Assembly (NCBI GenBank): GCA_038380435.1
Contig: JAWZYU010000688.1
Span: 1 to 64,000, forward strand
Length of the DNA stretch: 64,000 nt
Direction of reading: 5' to 3'
Origin: Ryuthela nishihirai
Lineage: Eukaryota; Arthropoda; Arachnida; Araneae; Heptathelidae
This document shows positions 1 through 8,678 of the stretch, one piece after another. Position 1 is the stretch's first letter; each line of letters opens with the position of its first letter. Position numbers and translations under genes: made by a program. The notes under the pieces are model-generated. The model had not been told where the DNA came from, made no database searches, and worked only from the letters and a program-made list of their open reading frames with translations.

Positions 1-960
1 TGAGGTATGTTCCTTCTGCAAGAACCAGCAGTAGTCGCCCATCATTGCTGGGCCCCACTTGCCTTGGTGTCTCTCCTCCATGGTTCGGGTATCTTGGTGA
101 AATCTTTCCCCTTGCTCATCACTGGCAGCTCCTAAGTTCTTGGGAAAGAAGTCGAGATGCGAGTGCAATAAATGGATCTTCAAAGACATTGAGCAGCCAA
201 GATTTTCATATTTTTGAGAAGATCTTGAATGAGTGATGATAATTTTCCTCTTTGTGATTTCCCAGAAAACCCTGGACCACAGACATGAAGAATTTCCATG
301 CAGTGCACTCCTCATATTAAGTTTTTCTTCAAAGACAGTATCATTCAGTAGCTTCCTGATCTGAGGGCCAGCAAAGATCCCTTCTTTGAGTGTGGCATCA
401 CTTAATTTTTTAGTTTGGTTTCAGAAAATTTTCCTTCAAATGCAAAAACCCTCTACAAGTTTTGTCCATAGCCTTTACAAAAATTTTCATAAGCCCCAGT
501 TCGATGTGTAGTTGTGGGAGCAGAACATCAGAGAGGTCAATTAGAGGCTTATACCTCACATTACTCTTTCCAGGAATAAAAATATCTCTTTTGGACCAGT
601 CTTTTGTTTTGTAGTGTTCCTCTCTGGTCCTACTGTCCCATAAACACAGAAAACAGCAAAATTTTGTGAAGCCTCCTTGAAGAGCTATGATTTTTCACAT
701 ATTATCCACTTTAACCGGTCATATTTTATAGCAGTGAGTATTTTTTCCATTATTTCATAAGTTTCCTTCATTTCCACAGTGTGTGTCACTGGAACGGAAA
801 GTTTCTAGTTTCCTTTATGCAAAAGGATAGCTTTTTAAGGACCGCTGAATTTTGATTAATCTATAGACACCATTCCTTAGGGTCGTGAGTTGTTCCAACT
901 TTTCCATCAGCCCTGATCTCCAACATGACATCCAAAATACAAGTTATAGGTTTTCTTCAC
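1..960 (-). pseudogene. Remnant of a multicopy uncharacterised arthropod protein family
   Basis: Translating the minus strand in shifting frames gives, in N-to-C order, pieces such as KETYEIMEKILTAIKYD (near 720-780), FCVYGTVGPERN and WSKRDIFIPGKSNVRYK (550-650), LLPQLHIELGLMKIFVKAMD (470-540), VQGFLGNHKEENYHH (230-280) and GERFHQDTRTMEERHQGKW (50-115). I recognise these blocks (pattern LPPLHIKLGLMKNFVKA, then DEHGERFHQDI) from uncharacterised proteins present in many copies in arthropod genomes, probably transposon-derived. Function is unknown. At least three frameshifts and several stops show that it is dead. It probably continues beyond the left edge of the window. Family recognition is from memory, without a search. 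Confidence 0.6.
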
Positions 961-1600
961 AATCTTTGTCAAAGAATGACCCTGGTATTTTAAAATATAT
1001 TTTCCACATGCATAACAAAACTTATCTGGCACATTAACATATCCTCAATGCTGCCTATGTGCCATTTAAACACCAAAATTCATTCTTCAACATACAGCAT
1101 ATGTTCCCTCCTACAATGAAAACAACAAGAATGGCAATCTGAGGTTAGGTTACTGTTACATGTTTTCTCCTACTTGGCAATCAGTGTTGCCAGCCACAAA
1201 AAGTAAAATATCTAGTATCCTCCCAGTTGCCTGGAGGTGTTGGTATAGGAAGATCTTAATAGGAGTCAAAATGACCAATAACATAAAAACGTGATATGCT
1301 AGCCATTTTTTAAGGCCAGATCTGAAATCAGCACCTGAAAAATAGTTAAAGGCAGCTACAATTGTTTGTGTTATAAAAACCTTGTAAACCAGTGTAATTA
1401 ATACTATGTGTGTATCTTATGTGTGGCTAAATTTCAGCATTAGTGCAAGCGTGTGTGAAAGGTGTTTTCATGGGATCACAAATTCTTTGATCTAGTGTGA
1501 GTCCTGAGCATTTATTTAAAAGGTACCTAATGAATTGCATATGTCAGGAAAATGGCGAACTGGGTGGTTACATGGATTAGTAAAAGACTGTATAGATATG
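961..1600. other. AT-rich stretch with no recognised feature
   Basis: No open frame of interest, tRNA-like box or terminal inverted repeat was found. It may include more of the decayed family to its left. Confidence 0.4.
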
Positions 1601-1609
1601 TACAACACA

Positions 1610-1615
1610 TTTATT
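1610..1615 (-). promoter_or_regulatory. AATAAA polyadenylation signal on the minus strand
   Basis: TTTATT on the plus strand lies 37 nt past the stop of the 1,652-1,906 ORF. The hexamer is frequent by chance in AT-rich DNA. Confidence 0.25.
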
Positions 1616-1651
1616 ATTGACAATATTACACCGCTATATTTACAAGAACAT

Positions 1652-1906
1652 TTACATTGACCCTCCACTAAGACTTCGCACTCCATTGTGAATATGGCCG
1701 AATACTTTTTCCGCCACCAGGTTTTCTGCTACAAATCCTGATTCTATGTCCTCTCGCTGCTTGAGCTCATCAACAAAGACATGAAACAGTCTTGTTCCTT
1801 CTCTCTTGCACTCTGTCATATGGGGTGCTTTGTCCACACAGAGATCAAAAGTTCTGGTCATTGCCAGTCCCAGCTGCTTGCTAAGGGAGCAGATTGATGA
1901 CCCCAT
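1652..1906 (-). CDS. Unrecognised 84-codon ORF with a nearby polyadenylation signal
   Basis: A minus-strand ORF begins MGSSICSLSKQLGLAMTR and ends SLSGGSM. The frame stays open upstream of this ATG to about 1,965 (HPASRKPKCLAARFGRVH) before meeting a TGA, so the ATG at 1,906 may not be the true start. Composition is protein-like: mixed charge, low complexity absent, with a helical stretch FVDELKQREDIESGFVAENL. A TTTATT at 1,610-1,615 reads as AATAAA on the minus strand, about 37 nt after the stop. It could be a terminal exon of a host gene or the 3' end of a retroelement ORF. I see no convincing splice acceptor and do not recognise the family, so no function is assigned. Confidence 0.3.
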   Translation of the reverse strand: MGSSICSLSKQLGLAMTRTFDLCVDKAPHMTECKREGTRLFHVFVDELKQREDIESGFVAENLVAEKVFGHIHNGVRSLSGGSM

Positions 1907-2009
1907 GTGGACCCTCCCAAATCTGGCAGCAAGACACTTTGGTTTTCTTGATGCTGGATGGGCTAATGGTCATCTGCCTGTTACATGCCCACCCAAGACC
2001 ATAAAGTAG

Positions 2010-2830
2010 GGCAGACATCACCTGCTCCAAATTATATGTATGATACAGCTACCGTGCTCTTTTTATTGTACTTCATCACAACACATGTCACAGTTGTGTA
2101 CTTGGAGCTGCTTAATCATACACAAGGTTTTTCATCTTTTCTTTTTTTATATTCATTAGTGCTCTCATTGATCATACAAGAGTCTTGTGTTTTTCAAAAG
2201 AGTTACATTCTCACAGCTTGAAGCAGAGGGAAGTGGTTTACTCTGCTCCCTTCCAGTCTGAAGAGGCTTCTTCACTGGATGTTGGAAGATTGTTGCTTCT
2301 CCACATGTCCTAAGCATCAAGTACATTTCTCACTCGAAGCAGGCTGTCTTCTGACACCTTCTCTTGGATTCCCTGAATATTGAGCTCTCATTCTGCCTCC
2401 CTAACTCACAATTTGTGCTATAAACCATGTCTGTGTGGGAGTCTTGAGTTGAGAGCATTTTAATTTTACTAGCATGAATAGGACTCCTGTTTCAATTTTT
2501 TACCTTTTACTGGTTATTGTGTGCGTATTTAATGTTTTAATAGATTTTGACCTTTTGATATTGTTTTTATTATATGGGTCTTATGTGTGTATTTACCATT
2601 TTTGTATTATCTTTTTTTAATTTGTATACATCCATTTGTGGTTTTCCTCATTTACATTTGTTGACTCTTTTTACCTTTGTTTTATGTTATTGTTTCTTGT
2701 TCATCTTTTACACTATTGTTGCTTTAATCCTTTTTACCTATCTTCCTATTGCTTTTGGCTTCGACATTTGTTGGTTGGTTGGTTTGTGGATTTGACAAAA
2801 TGTTCCACCAAATCTTTTGGACATGATGGA
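2010..2830. other. Non-coding; part may be a LINE 3' UTR
   Basis: 2,480-2,800 is pyrimidine- and T-rich and ends in TTGTTGGTTGGTTGGTTTG. The texture (TTTACC, TTTTAC, GGTT repeats) resembles the 3' UTR of the plus-strand LINE at 13,680-13,960. I could not align it convincingly, so this is only a suggestion. Small ORFs here are low-complexity artefacts. Confidence 0.25.
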
Positions 2831-2839
2831 GAAACTTAA

Positions 2840-4070
2840 TGATTCATGTGCCAAATGAAAGCTTGTGATGTGGGGAGTGTCATAGGCTATCAAAAATTGA
2901 CCCCTGTGCTTTCTTACCACTTCCCCTAAAAAAGGGGAAATGTGTAAACTGTTGTTCCGCTATATCTCCAGAATGCGAATTCCGAAAGTAACAAGCTATA
3001 CGTCAAATGAAAGCTGCTGACATAGGGACTGTCATAGGCTATGAAAAATATACCCACCACGCATTCTTACCACCTAACAGGTGTGTGTGTGTGTGTATGA
3101 AAATGATTGTTCCCCTATATTTCCTAAATGCGAGTGTGGAAAATAAGGAGCTATGTGTCGAATGAAAGTTTGTGATGCAGGGAGTGTCATAGACTATAAA
3201 TAATTGACCCCCCCATGCTTACTTTCCTCCTAAAAAAGGGGAAATACAAAACATTTGTTTCATATTTCTCCTGAATGCAAATGCTGAAAATAGCAAGCTA
3301 TACATTGAATGAAAGTTTCTGACGATGGGAATGTCTTAGACCAAAGGTTCTTAATGTGGGGTACATGGTAAAAATTTTTGGGGTACGCCATGAGAGCTCA
3401 AAGGTCGCTAGATCTAGTAACAAAATTGTTAAATTTGCATTATTATATTATAACTATAATTTTATCCATCTGCTTAAGTGGTACACCAGTTACATACACA
3501 TTTCCAGGGGGTACATGAAGCATAAAAGGTTGAGAAGCACTGTCTTAGACTATGAAAAATTGACCCCCCTCATGCTTTCTTCCCCCCTAAAAAAGGGGGA
3601 CAATATGATAATTATTGTTCCTCTATATCTCCTGAACTCCAATGCAGAAAGTAATGAGCTAAGTGTCGAATGAAAGAATGTAATGCAGGGAGCATCTTAG
3701 GCTATGAAAAATTGACCCCCAATACTTTCTTCCCCCCCTAAAAAATGGGAAATCTGAAACTCGCTCTACTATGTCATCAGAACATGAGGGCCTGCAAATT
3801 ACGAGTTAGGTATCAAATGACAGCTCATATAATGACGGTTGTAAATTAATTTGGAATTTTGCCTCCACTATTTCCCCTGATAAAATGTGGGGGTGGATTT
3901 TTGCAGGGGTCAACTTTAATGAGTCATATCTCAAATTAAATCTTGTGACATCTCCAATGCTGTGGGCTACCTCAAACTTGAATCCGAAAGGGTAGTAAAT
4001 ATGCTTGATGTATATGAGTTGTATATCAAAGTTTCTGAAGGCAGGTGTTTTTAGTGACAACCAAAAAAAA
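2840..4070. repeat. Degenerate tandem repeat, period about 150 bp, about 7 units
   Basis: The landmark 'nnaatgaaagcttgtgatg' recurs near 2,850, 3,006, 3,159, 3,306, 3,668, 3,814 and 3,932, giving spacings of 146-156 bp once the 209-bp MITE plus target duplication is subtracted. The last spacing is shorter, at 118 bp. Each unit has the order: aatgaaag..., 'gtcataggctatgaaaaattgaccccc', 'ctaaaaaaggggaaa', 'tatatctcctgaatgc', 'aagctatgtgtc'. Units differ by 15-30%, so the array is old. No coding frame persists across units. Confidence 0.75.
3342..3542. mobile_element. 201-bp hAT-type MITE with 8-bp target-site duplication
   Basis: The insert starts CAAAGGTTCTTAA and ends TTGAGAAGCACTG, whose reverse complement is CAGTGCTTCTCAA, giving imperfect terminal inverted repeats of about 13 bp. 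It is flanked on both sides by TCTTAGAC (3,334-3,341 and 3,543-3,550), the 8-bp duplication expected for hAT transposition. It lies inside one unit of the ~150-bp tandem repeat. There is no coding capacity. Confidence 0.8.
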
Positions 4071-4074
4071 TATA

Positions 4075-4340
4075 AATTTAAAAAATGCATATCTTCTTAT
4101 AGGGCCCTAAAAAGTAGAAAATAAACCTAAAGCATATTGATGATACAATCAGTCATTGAGTTTGTATTCACTTCGGAGGAAGTTAGGGTGCTGATTTTAT
4201 CTACTTGACAAGATTGCCAGTGCCTTATCTTCCTTTTAAGCGAATACAAACTCAGTGACCGATTACACCATTGATATGCTTTAGGTTTATTTTCTACTTT
4301 TTAGGGTTCTATAGGAAGATAGGTATTTTTTTTTAATTTT
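4075..4340. repeat. Long imperfect inverted repeat (foldback element)
   Basis: The left arm (about 4,075-4,170, containing 'ccctaaaaagtagaaaataa' and 'gagtttgtattc') is the reverse complement of the right arm (about 4,242-4,340, containing 'gaatacaaactcagtgacc' and 'ttattttctactttttaggg'). Arms are about 90 bp with roughly 85% pairing, separated by a ~72-bp loop. It is compatible with a foldback or MITE-like element. No clear target duplication was identified. Confidence 0.75.
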
Positions 4341-4344
4341 TTCA

Positions 4345-4450
4345 TTTATATTTTGTGTCTTGGTTTAACTTTTGGTTGCGGGTTAAATTACTTTTACCTG
4401 TTTATTTTTTACCGTATTTACCATTTGTTTGGCGCAACATGGTCCTAGTT
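4345..4450 (+). mobile_element. Possible 3'-end fragment of an I-like LINE
   Basis: 'ttaccatttgtttggcgcaa' resembles the 3' end of the LINE at 13,890-13,930 ('ttttaccttgtttggcgcat') and is preceded by the same T-rich, TTTTACC-containing texture. The pairing half of the 3' stem-loop is not preserved, so the call is tentative. Confidence 0.35.
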
Positions 4451-5050
4451 TAAAAATTAACTACAATCACAGCTATAGGTTCTAAAAGTTTAATATTTAC
4501 ACGATTTTAGCTATTATATTTAAGATCTCTATTTACATTTAAGAATTAAAATTCTTGAGGAGAATTTAAGTTGCTCATTTAGAGAAATAGAGTTTAAATT
4601 GTCACATAGTGCAATCTGCTTATTGCTTCTGCTATTACTCTACTACCTTGTACATATACTGTTTCCTAGCAAAGGCTGTCAAGAGTAAGAAAGGAATAAT
4701 TACCAGTCCATTGAGCTTTAATACCTTGCTGGTACAGACTACAGCTGATCTCTTGGGTTGATGTCCCTTTTTCCACTGGTCCAATGTACTCATTGTTGAA
4801 TTGATGATGATAGGATGCATCATCACAGCTGTGATTACCAGTCCTGGTGTAATTAAAAAACATTAAAGCTGTCGGGTTTTTATGGAACATCCATTGCTAA
4901 TATGCACTGACTTCTGCTGGTAGTCCTGTTTTCATGATGTGCTCTTGGACATTGGTTATGCACAGTGAGCAAGTTGATGTTAGGAAGCACATCCTCAAGA
5001 ATTTTCAAAAACTAACAAACATTATCTACAGAACTGAAAATTTTAAAACT
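4451..5050. other. Non-coding stretch with no recognised feature
   Basis: AT-rich. The small minus-strand ORFs at 4,635-4,890 overlap each other in different frames and show no recognisable motif. Confidence 0.4.
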
Positions 5051-5545
5051 TTTAAAAACTTTTAAAAGTCACATTAAAAACACAACAGTTTCTCCCAAGA
5101 CATATGTTTTGCCACTACTTCCATCTGGTGGCTTCATCAGGTTCCATACAGCTTGATGTTCAGAGTTTATATAGGAGTCTCCCCTATGATGTTATCGACT
5201 GCTCATGCAGTAGGAGATTCCATGCTGCCAGAAGGGGTGGAATCTCTGTTTTGCAGAGTCTATGCCTATGTAAATTAATCAATGAATTCCACATTTTGAA
5301 GTTGGAATTGGGTTTGTGGTGCTATTATAGGTTTATGTATTAGATTATTTATTTCCAATTTATTGTTTATTGCAATTTGTGCTAAAGCTGTATTAGGCTT
5401 TTTATTTTTAATATCTTGTTGGTGTTGGTACATACATTGCTCATATGTACAATAAATTTTCCCTATGTATGTAATTTTGCCATTTAATATATTATGATGA
5501 TCGGGGATTTCTATATTATATATAGAAATGTATATGTATAAATAC
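5050..5545 (-). mobile_element. Penelope-like element, C-terminal GIY-YIG part and 3' end
   Basis: A minus-strand frame (5,275-5,547) reads ITYIGKIYCTYEQCMYQHQQ followed by PNTALAQIAINNKLEINNL and VEFIDLHRH. This fits the second half of the GIY-YIG endonuclease domain of Penelope-like elements (YIG, a basic segment, ALA, E). Downstream on the same strand is coding-like sequence with frameshifts (PPLLAAWNLLLHEQSIT), then a hammerhead-like motif. The matching upstream half (reverse transcriptase and linker) is at 14,576-15,345. The element is therefore split by the RTE-like LINE between them. It is decayed and not functional. Confidence 0.6.
5099..5140 (-). ncRNA. Decayed hammerhead-ribozyme-like motif
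   Basis: The minus strand contains CTGATGA (5,140-5,134), a perfect 5-bp stem GCCAC...GTGGC, then AAAAC, the palindrome ACATATGT, and GTC (to 5,099). Order and spacing match the hammerhead of Penelope-like element terminal regions, which have a very short, self-complementary stem III. The conserved GAAA is AAAA here, so the catalytic G12 equivalent is lost. Stem I pairing is not evident. An inactive relic is the best reading. Confidence 0.45.
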
Positions 5546-5620
5546 ACTGCTCACAAAAATTAGGGGATATTTCAAAATGAATATGAAGCGATGAAATATC
5601 CCCTAAGTTTTGTGAGCAGT
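5545..5620. mobile_element. Miniature palindromic element with mariner/Tc1-type ends
   Basis: The stretch from CACTGCTCACAAAAATTAGG to CCTAAGTTTTGTGAGCAGT is almost wholly self-complementary, with arms of about 32 bp and a ~12-bp loop. TA lies on both sides (5,543-5,544 and just after 5,620). The end sequence resembles that of mariner-like MITEs. It sits at the 3' boundary of the RTE-like LINE. Confidence 0.65.
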
Positions 5621-5717
5621 ATATATCATCATCATAATCCTGAAGCAGCCATGGGCTATGGAGGTCCAACCAGACCGTGCAATTTAGTTCTCCAAGCAAG
5701 TCTATCCTGAGCTACAT

Positions 5718-6275
5718 CTACTGCATCTGGCCACTACACACCAACTCTATCAAGGTCCTGTTTGACATTAACTGTCCACCGCATTCTAGGTCTCTCCCCC
5801 ACTTTCTGAAGCCTTTAGACACACTATTCATAACCCTATTCGCCAATCTATAATTATCCATACGGGCAACAGGGCCAAACCAACAGAGTCTCTCTCTGCA
5901 CAATATGCTGCTTAAAGAAGGTTGCCGACTCCTTTGCCTAACCTCATCATTAGTTACAAAGTTGAACCACCTAATGCCCAAGATACTGCGTAAGCATCTG
6001 GAATCAAAAGCATCTAGTTTCCTGTTATCTTGTTTACAAAGTGTCCAAGTTTCACTACCATAACTAACTCTAGAAAGAACCAAACTATTATACAGTCTAA
6101 TTTTAGTCTTTAGGTGTATACGCCTATTTTTCCACACTCTCCATAGATTCTTAAAAGTCCCGGCAGCAATCCCTATTCGTCTGTTAATCTCATGCTGTAC
6201 ATCACCAACATCTGTTACATAGCTCCCAAGATAATTAAACTGTGACACCTGCTCAAGACTGCAACCATTCAGCAA
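5718..6275 (-). pseudogene. RTE-like LINE, region after the reverse-transcriptase palm
   Basis: Contains QFNYLGSYVTDVGDVQHEIN, then RIGIAAGTFKNLWRVWKNRR, LYNSLVLSRVSYGSETWTL and LDAFDSRCLRSILGIRW, all typical of the thumb and downstream region of RTE/BovB-like polymerases (F-YLG, E---RI, W, YG-E-W). It overlaps the upstream fragment by seven bases in another frame because of the internal deletion. A diverged second copy of part of this region lies at 19,665-19,830 inside the PGGT1B-like intron. Confidence 0.75.
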
Positions 6276-6799
6276 AGAACTTTACCTGGAACAGAGAGTA
6301 GGCTGATACCCCTATACTTATCACAAGAACTGCAATCACCTTTTTTGAAAATAGGGATAACAATAGCTCTGGTAAAATCCTTAGGAACCATGCCTTTATC
6401 ATAAAATATATTTAGAATTTCAGTCATCCAAGTGGTAACCGAAGCATTCCCAGCTCTAAGCATTTCGGTAGTAATTTCATCTACCCCTGGGGATTTATGT
6501 AGTTTAAGTTTAGAAACAGCCAAAATAACTTCAGATTGTGTTATAGGGCCAACATTAAGGTCACCAATGCATCTATCATCATTGCAAAGAATGGGAGTAA
6601 AACTAACCACATTGTTTAGAACATCACTGAAATGCTCAGCCCACCTAGCCATGACAGAATCCTCACCTTCTATAACCTTACCTTGTTTATCCTTCAATCC
6701 CTGTATGCCTGTCTGTTTTCTACCACATAAAACATTAATCATCTGGTACAGCTCTCTACTGTAGTGCTGTCTAACTGCTTCCTCAACTTTGTCAGCCAA
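6269..6799 (-). pseudogene. RTE-like LINE, N-terminal part of the reverse transcriptase
   Basis: Carries LHKSPGVDEITTEMLRAG, AIVIPIFKKGDCSSCDKYRG and ISLLSVPGKV, which are the N-terminal finger motifs of LINE reverse transcriptase (blocks 0-2). The reading breaks off after GKVLC at about 6,272, exactly where the C-terminal region begins. Several hundred codons, including the YADD-type active site, are therefore deleted. Confidence 0.75.
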
Positions 6800-6947
6800 G
6801 CCATCAAGCCAAAGATTCTTATCAGCAGCTAACTGATCTTTTACACATTTATTAAGTTCTCTGTAATGCTTTCTATTAGGACTAGTTGGGTATTGATTAA
6901 GGATATTCCTGCAGTTATTTCTTTCCTAAATAAGCTCAAGTGCCTTA

Positions 6948-7619
6948 TTACTCAGATAATTCTGTCTCTTCTGGTCCTTTTTTTTCTAAAAGAGTACTGT
7001 TAGTGTCCAAAAAAGCCTGTTTAAAATGATCCCATTCTTCCTCAACTTCAGTAGTAAGCATACCATGACTGTCATAATGATTAAGTAACCTATCATGGTA
7101 AACTTCAGCTATAACTGGGTCTTTCAGAGCTTCAGTATTAAAAGTAAATTTTTTAAACCTAGCACACTTTTTAAGTTTAAGTTGCAAGACGCGTTTAACA
7201 AGGTAATGGTGAGATCCAATTTCAGCTCCCCTATAAGACCTGGTATTCCTAACAGAACTAGCCCATTTGCTGTTAATTAATATATAATTTATCATATTCT
7301 TATGCAGCCCATTGGGTGAAACCCATGTGTATTTATGTATGTCGCAGTGTTTGTAATAAGTGTCAGTTATTCTGAAACCATTGAGTTTACTTACCTGTAG
7401 GAGACGATGCCCATTGCCATTACAGCTACCAATACCGAAAGGGCTTATTAATCCTCCCCAAAGGTCAGAGTCAGTACCATCTTTGGCATTTAAGTCACCA
7501 AGAAAAAGGGTAATATCTCCTTTCTTGACAGAATTCAAAATATGCTGAAGTTGTCCATAAAACCTATCCTTCTCATCCTCTTCGGCATCCTCAGTGGCGG
7601 GCATAACAACAGATAACAT
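6948..7619 (-). pseudogene. RTE-like LINE, C-terminal half of the endonuclease domain and linker
   Basis: Contains LFLGDLNAKDGTDSDLWGG (the GDLNA catalytic block), YTWVSPNGLHKNMINYILIN and GSHHYLVKRVL (GS-H-L/V, where the usual catalytic Asp of the SDH motif appears as H). This is the second half of the endonuclease, followed by a basic linker to about residue 223. A stop and frameshifts follow between 6,800 and 6,948. The changed SDH residue suggests loss of activity even apart from the frameshifts. Confidence 0.75.
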
Positions 7620-7984
7620 TCAAGTCTTTAACGCTTGTCTGAAATTTTGCTGTAAGAAACCTTTCATTAATGCACTCATATCCTAGAAGAGCATCACTAG
7701 CGTGTCTGCTGAGAAGCAGACCCACGCCTTGGTGATGCTTATTGTCGTCCCTCCCTGAAAAGAGAAATTTAAGATTATTTTTAAGAATCTGACCTTTATC
7801 TGTCCATCTGGTCTCTTGCAAGCTGAGAATATCTAAATTATAATGGTGGAATTCTTGTGTGAAGACATCAAGAGAAAAAGCTCTGTGCAGAGTCCTCACA
7901 TTCCAACAACCTATGGAGAGAAAATGGTTAGTGGAATGTTTAAATAAACTGTGTTTATTGAGAGAGGGAATGCTGACAATATCA
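7591..7984 (-). pseudogene. RTE-like LINE, N-terminal half of the endonuclease domain
   Basis: Minus-strand frame with IGCWNVRTLHR (first catalytic Asn block), DILSLQETRW (catalytic Glu) and GVGLLLSRHA, the opening motifs of the apurinic-type endonuclease/exonuclease/phosphatase fold that nicks target DNA for LINE insertion. The open frame continues to an ATG at 8,028, but that start and the first residues come from the 5' UTR of the LINE inserted at 7,985, so it is a chimeric ORF start. A frameshift near 7,610 passes the reading to the next fragment. Confidence 0.75.
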
Positions 7985-8678
7985 GAACCCCCTCGGTGTG
8001 AGCACCTGTACGCGGTGAGGGGGACCACCCTGTGAAGGTTCCGCTGGCTCGGTTACCTTCGCAGGGTCCTAAACGCTCGCCCGCGTGTTTGCCGTGCGTG
8101 GAGACCCGTGTCCCAGGAAAGGAGGATCCTGGTAGTTACTCGGGGGTCCCCATCTTCTCTCCTCAGCTCATGACTGGTGGGGTCCTCTTTGGCCGTTTTG
8201 CCATTGGGGAGCCTGTCCGTCGCGGGGCTGGGCAGCGGATTCCGGGGCCTCTGCTATACACTGCTTTGGCCTCTGCTTCCGGTAAACGGGAGCTCCTGGG
8301 GTGGCCCCCCCAGGACCAATCGGCTGGTGGGCAGGTCCTGCTAGGGTCAACCGTGCAGAGCGGTGAGTAACCTTGCCCACGGTCCGGGTACAGGTTTACA
8401 AGTTTCCTCACAGATTATTTTCCTTTTGTCGTTATCCTTTCTTTGTGCAGCCAGTTTGGCAGTCACAATATTCTTATTTTTGCGCTTTGTTTCATTTGTG
8501 TAGAACGTTTTTGTTCTGCACATTTCTCTTTTTATTTACTTTCTATTTATTTGTGAGGGCTTGGCTCACTGTCTGTGTGGGTATAGTGCCTGCGTAGCCG
8601 TGGCGCCCGACTGGGCGTCCCCTTGTTGGGCTCCGTGGAGGGTGGGGACAGCGGGCACTGAACCACACAAAAACAAAC

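Larger units (their letters stand above)
5625..7984 (-). mobile_element. RTE-like non-LTR retrotransposon, 3' portion, internally deleted
   Basis: On the minus strand the order is endonuclease, the start of reverse transcriptase, then the C-terminal region, ending in a short ATGATGATGAT-type tail (plus-strand 'atcatcatcataatcc' at 5,625-5,640). Such simple tails are usual for RTE-clade elements. The palm of the reverse transcriptase, including the catalytic aspartates, is absent, and frames shift at least three times. The 5' part is displaced to 13,961-14,570 by insertion of the plus-strand LINE at 7,985. Clade assignment rests on resemblance of the endonuclease and C-terminus to RTE-type proteins often annotated as craniofacial development protein 2-like. 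Confidence 0.75.

Noticed and set aside
8032..8597. Plus-strand ORFs in the LINE 5' UTR (8,032-8,370 and 8,373-8,597)
   Set aside because: They lie in the GC-rich 5' UTR, overlap minus-strand ORFs and show no motif; the related fragment at 23,010 does not keep the frames.
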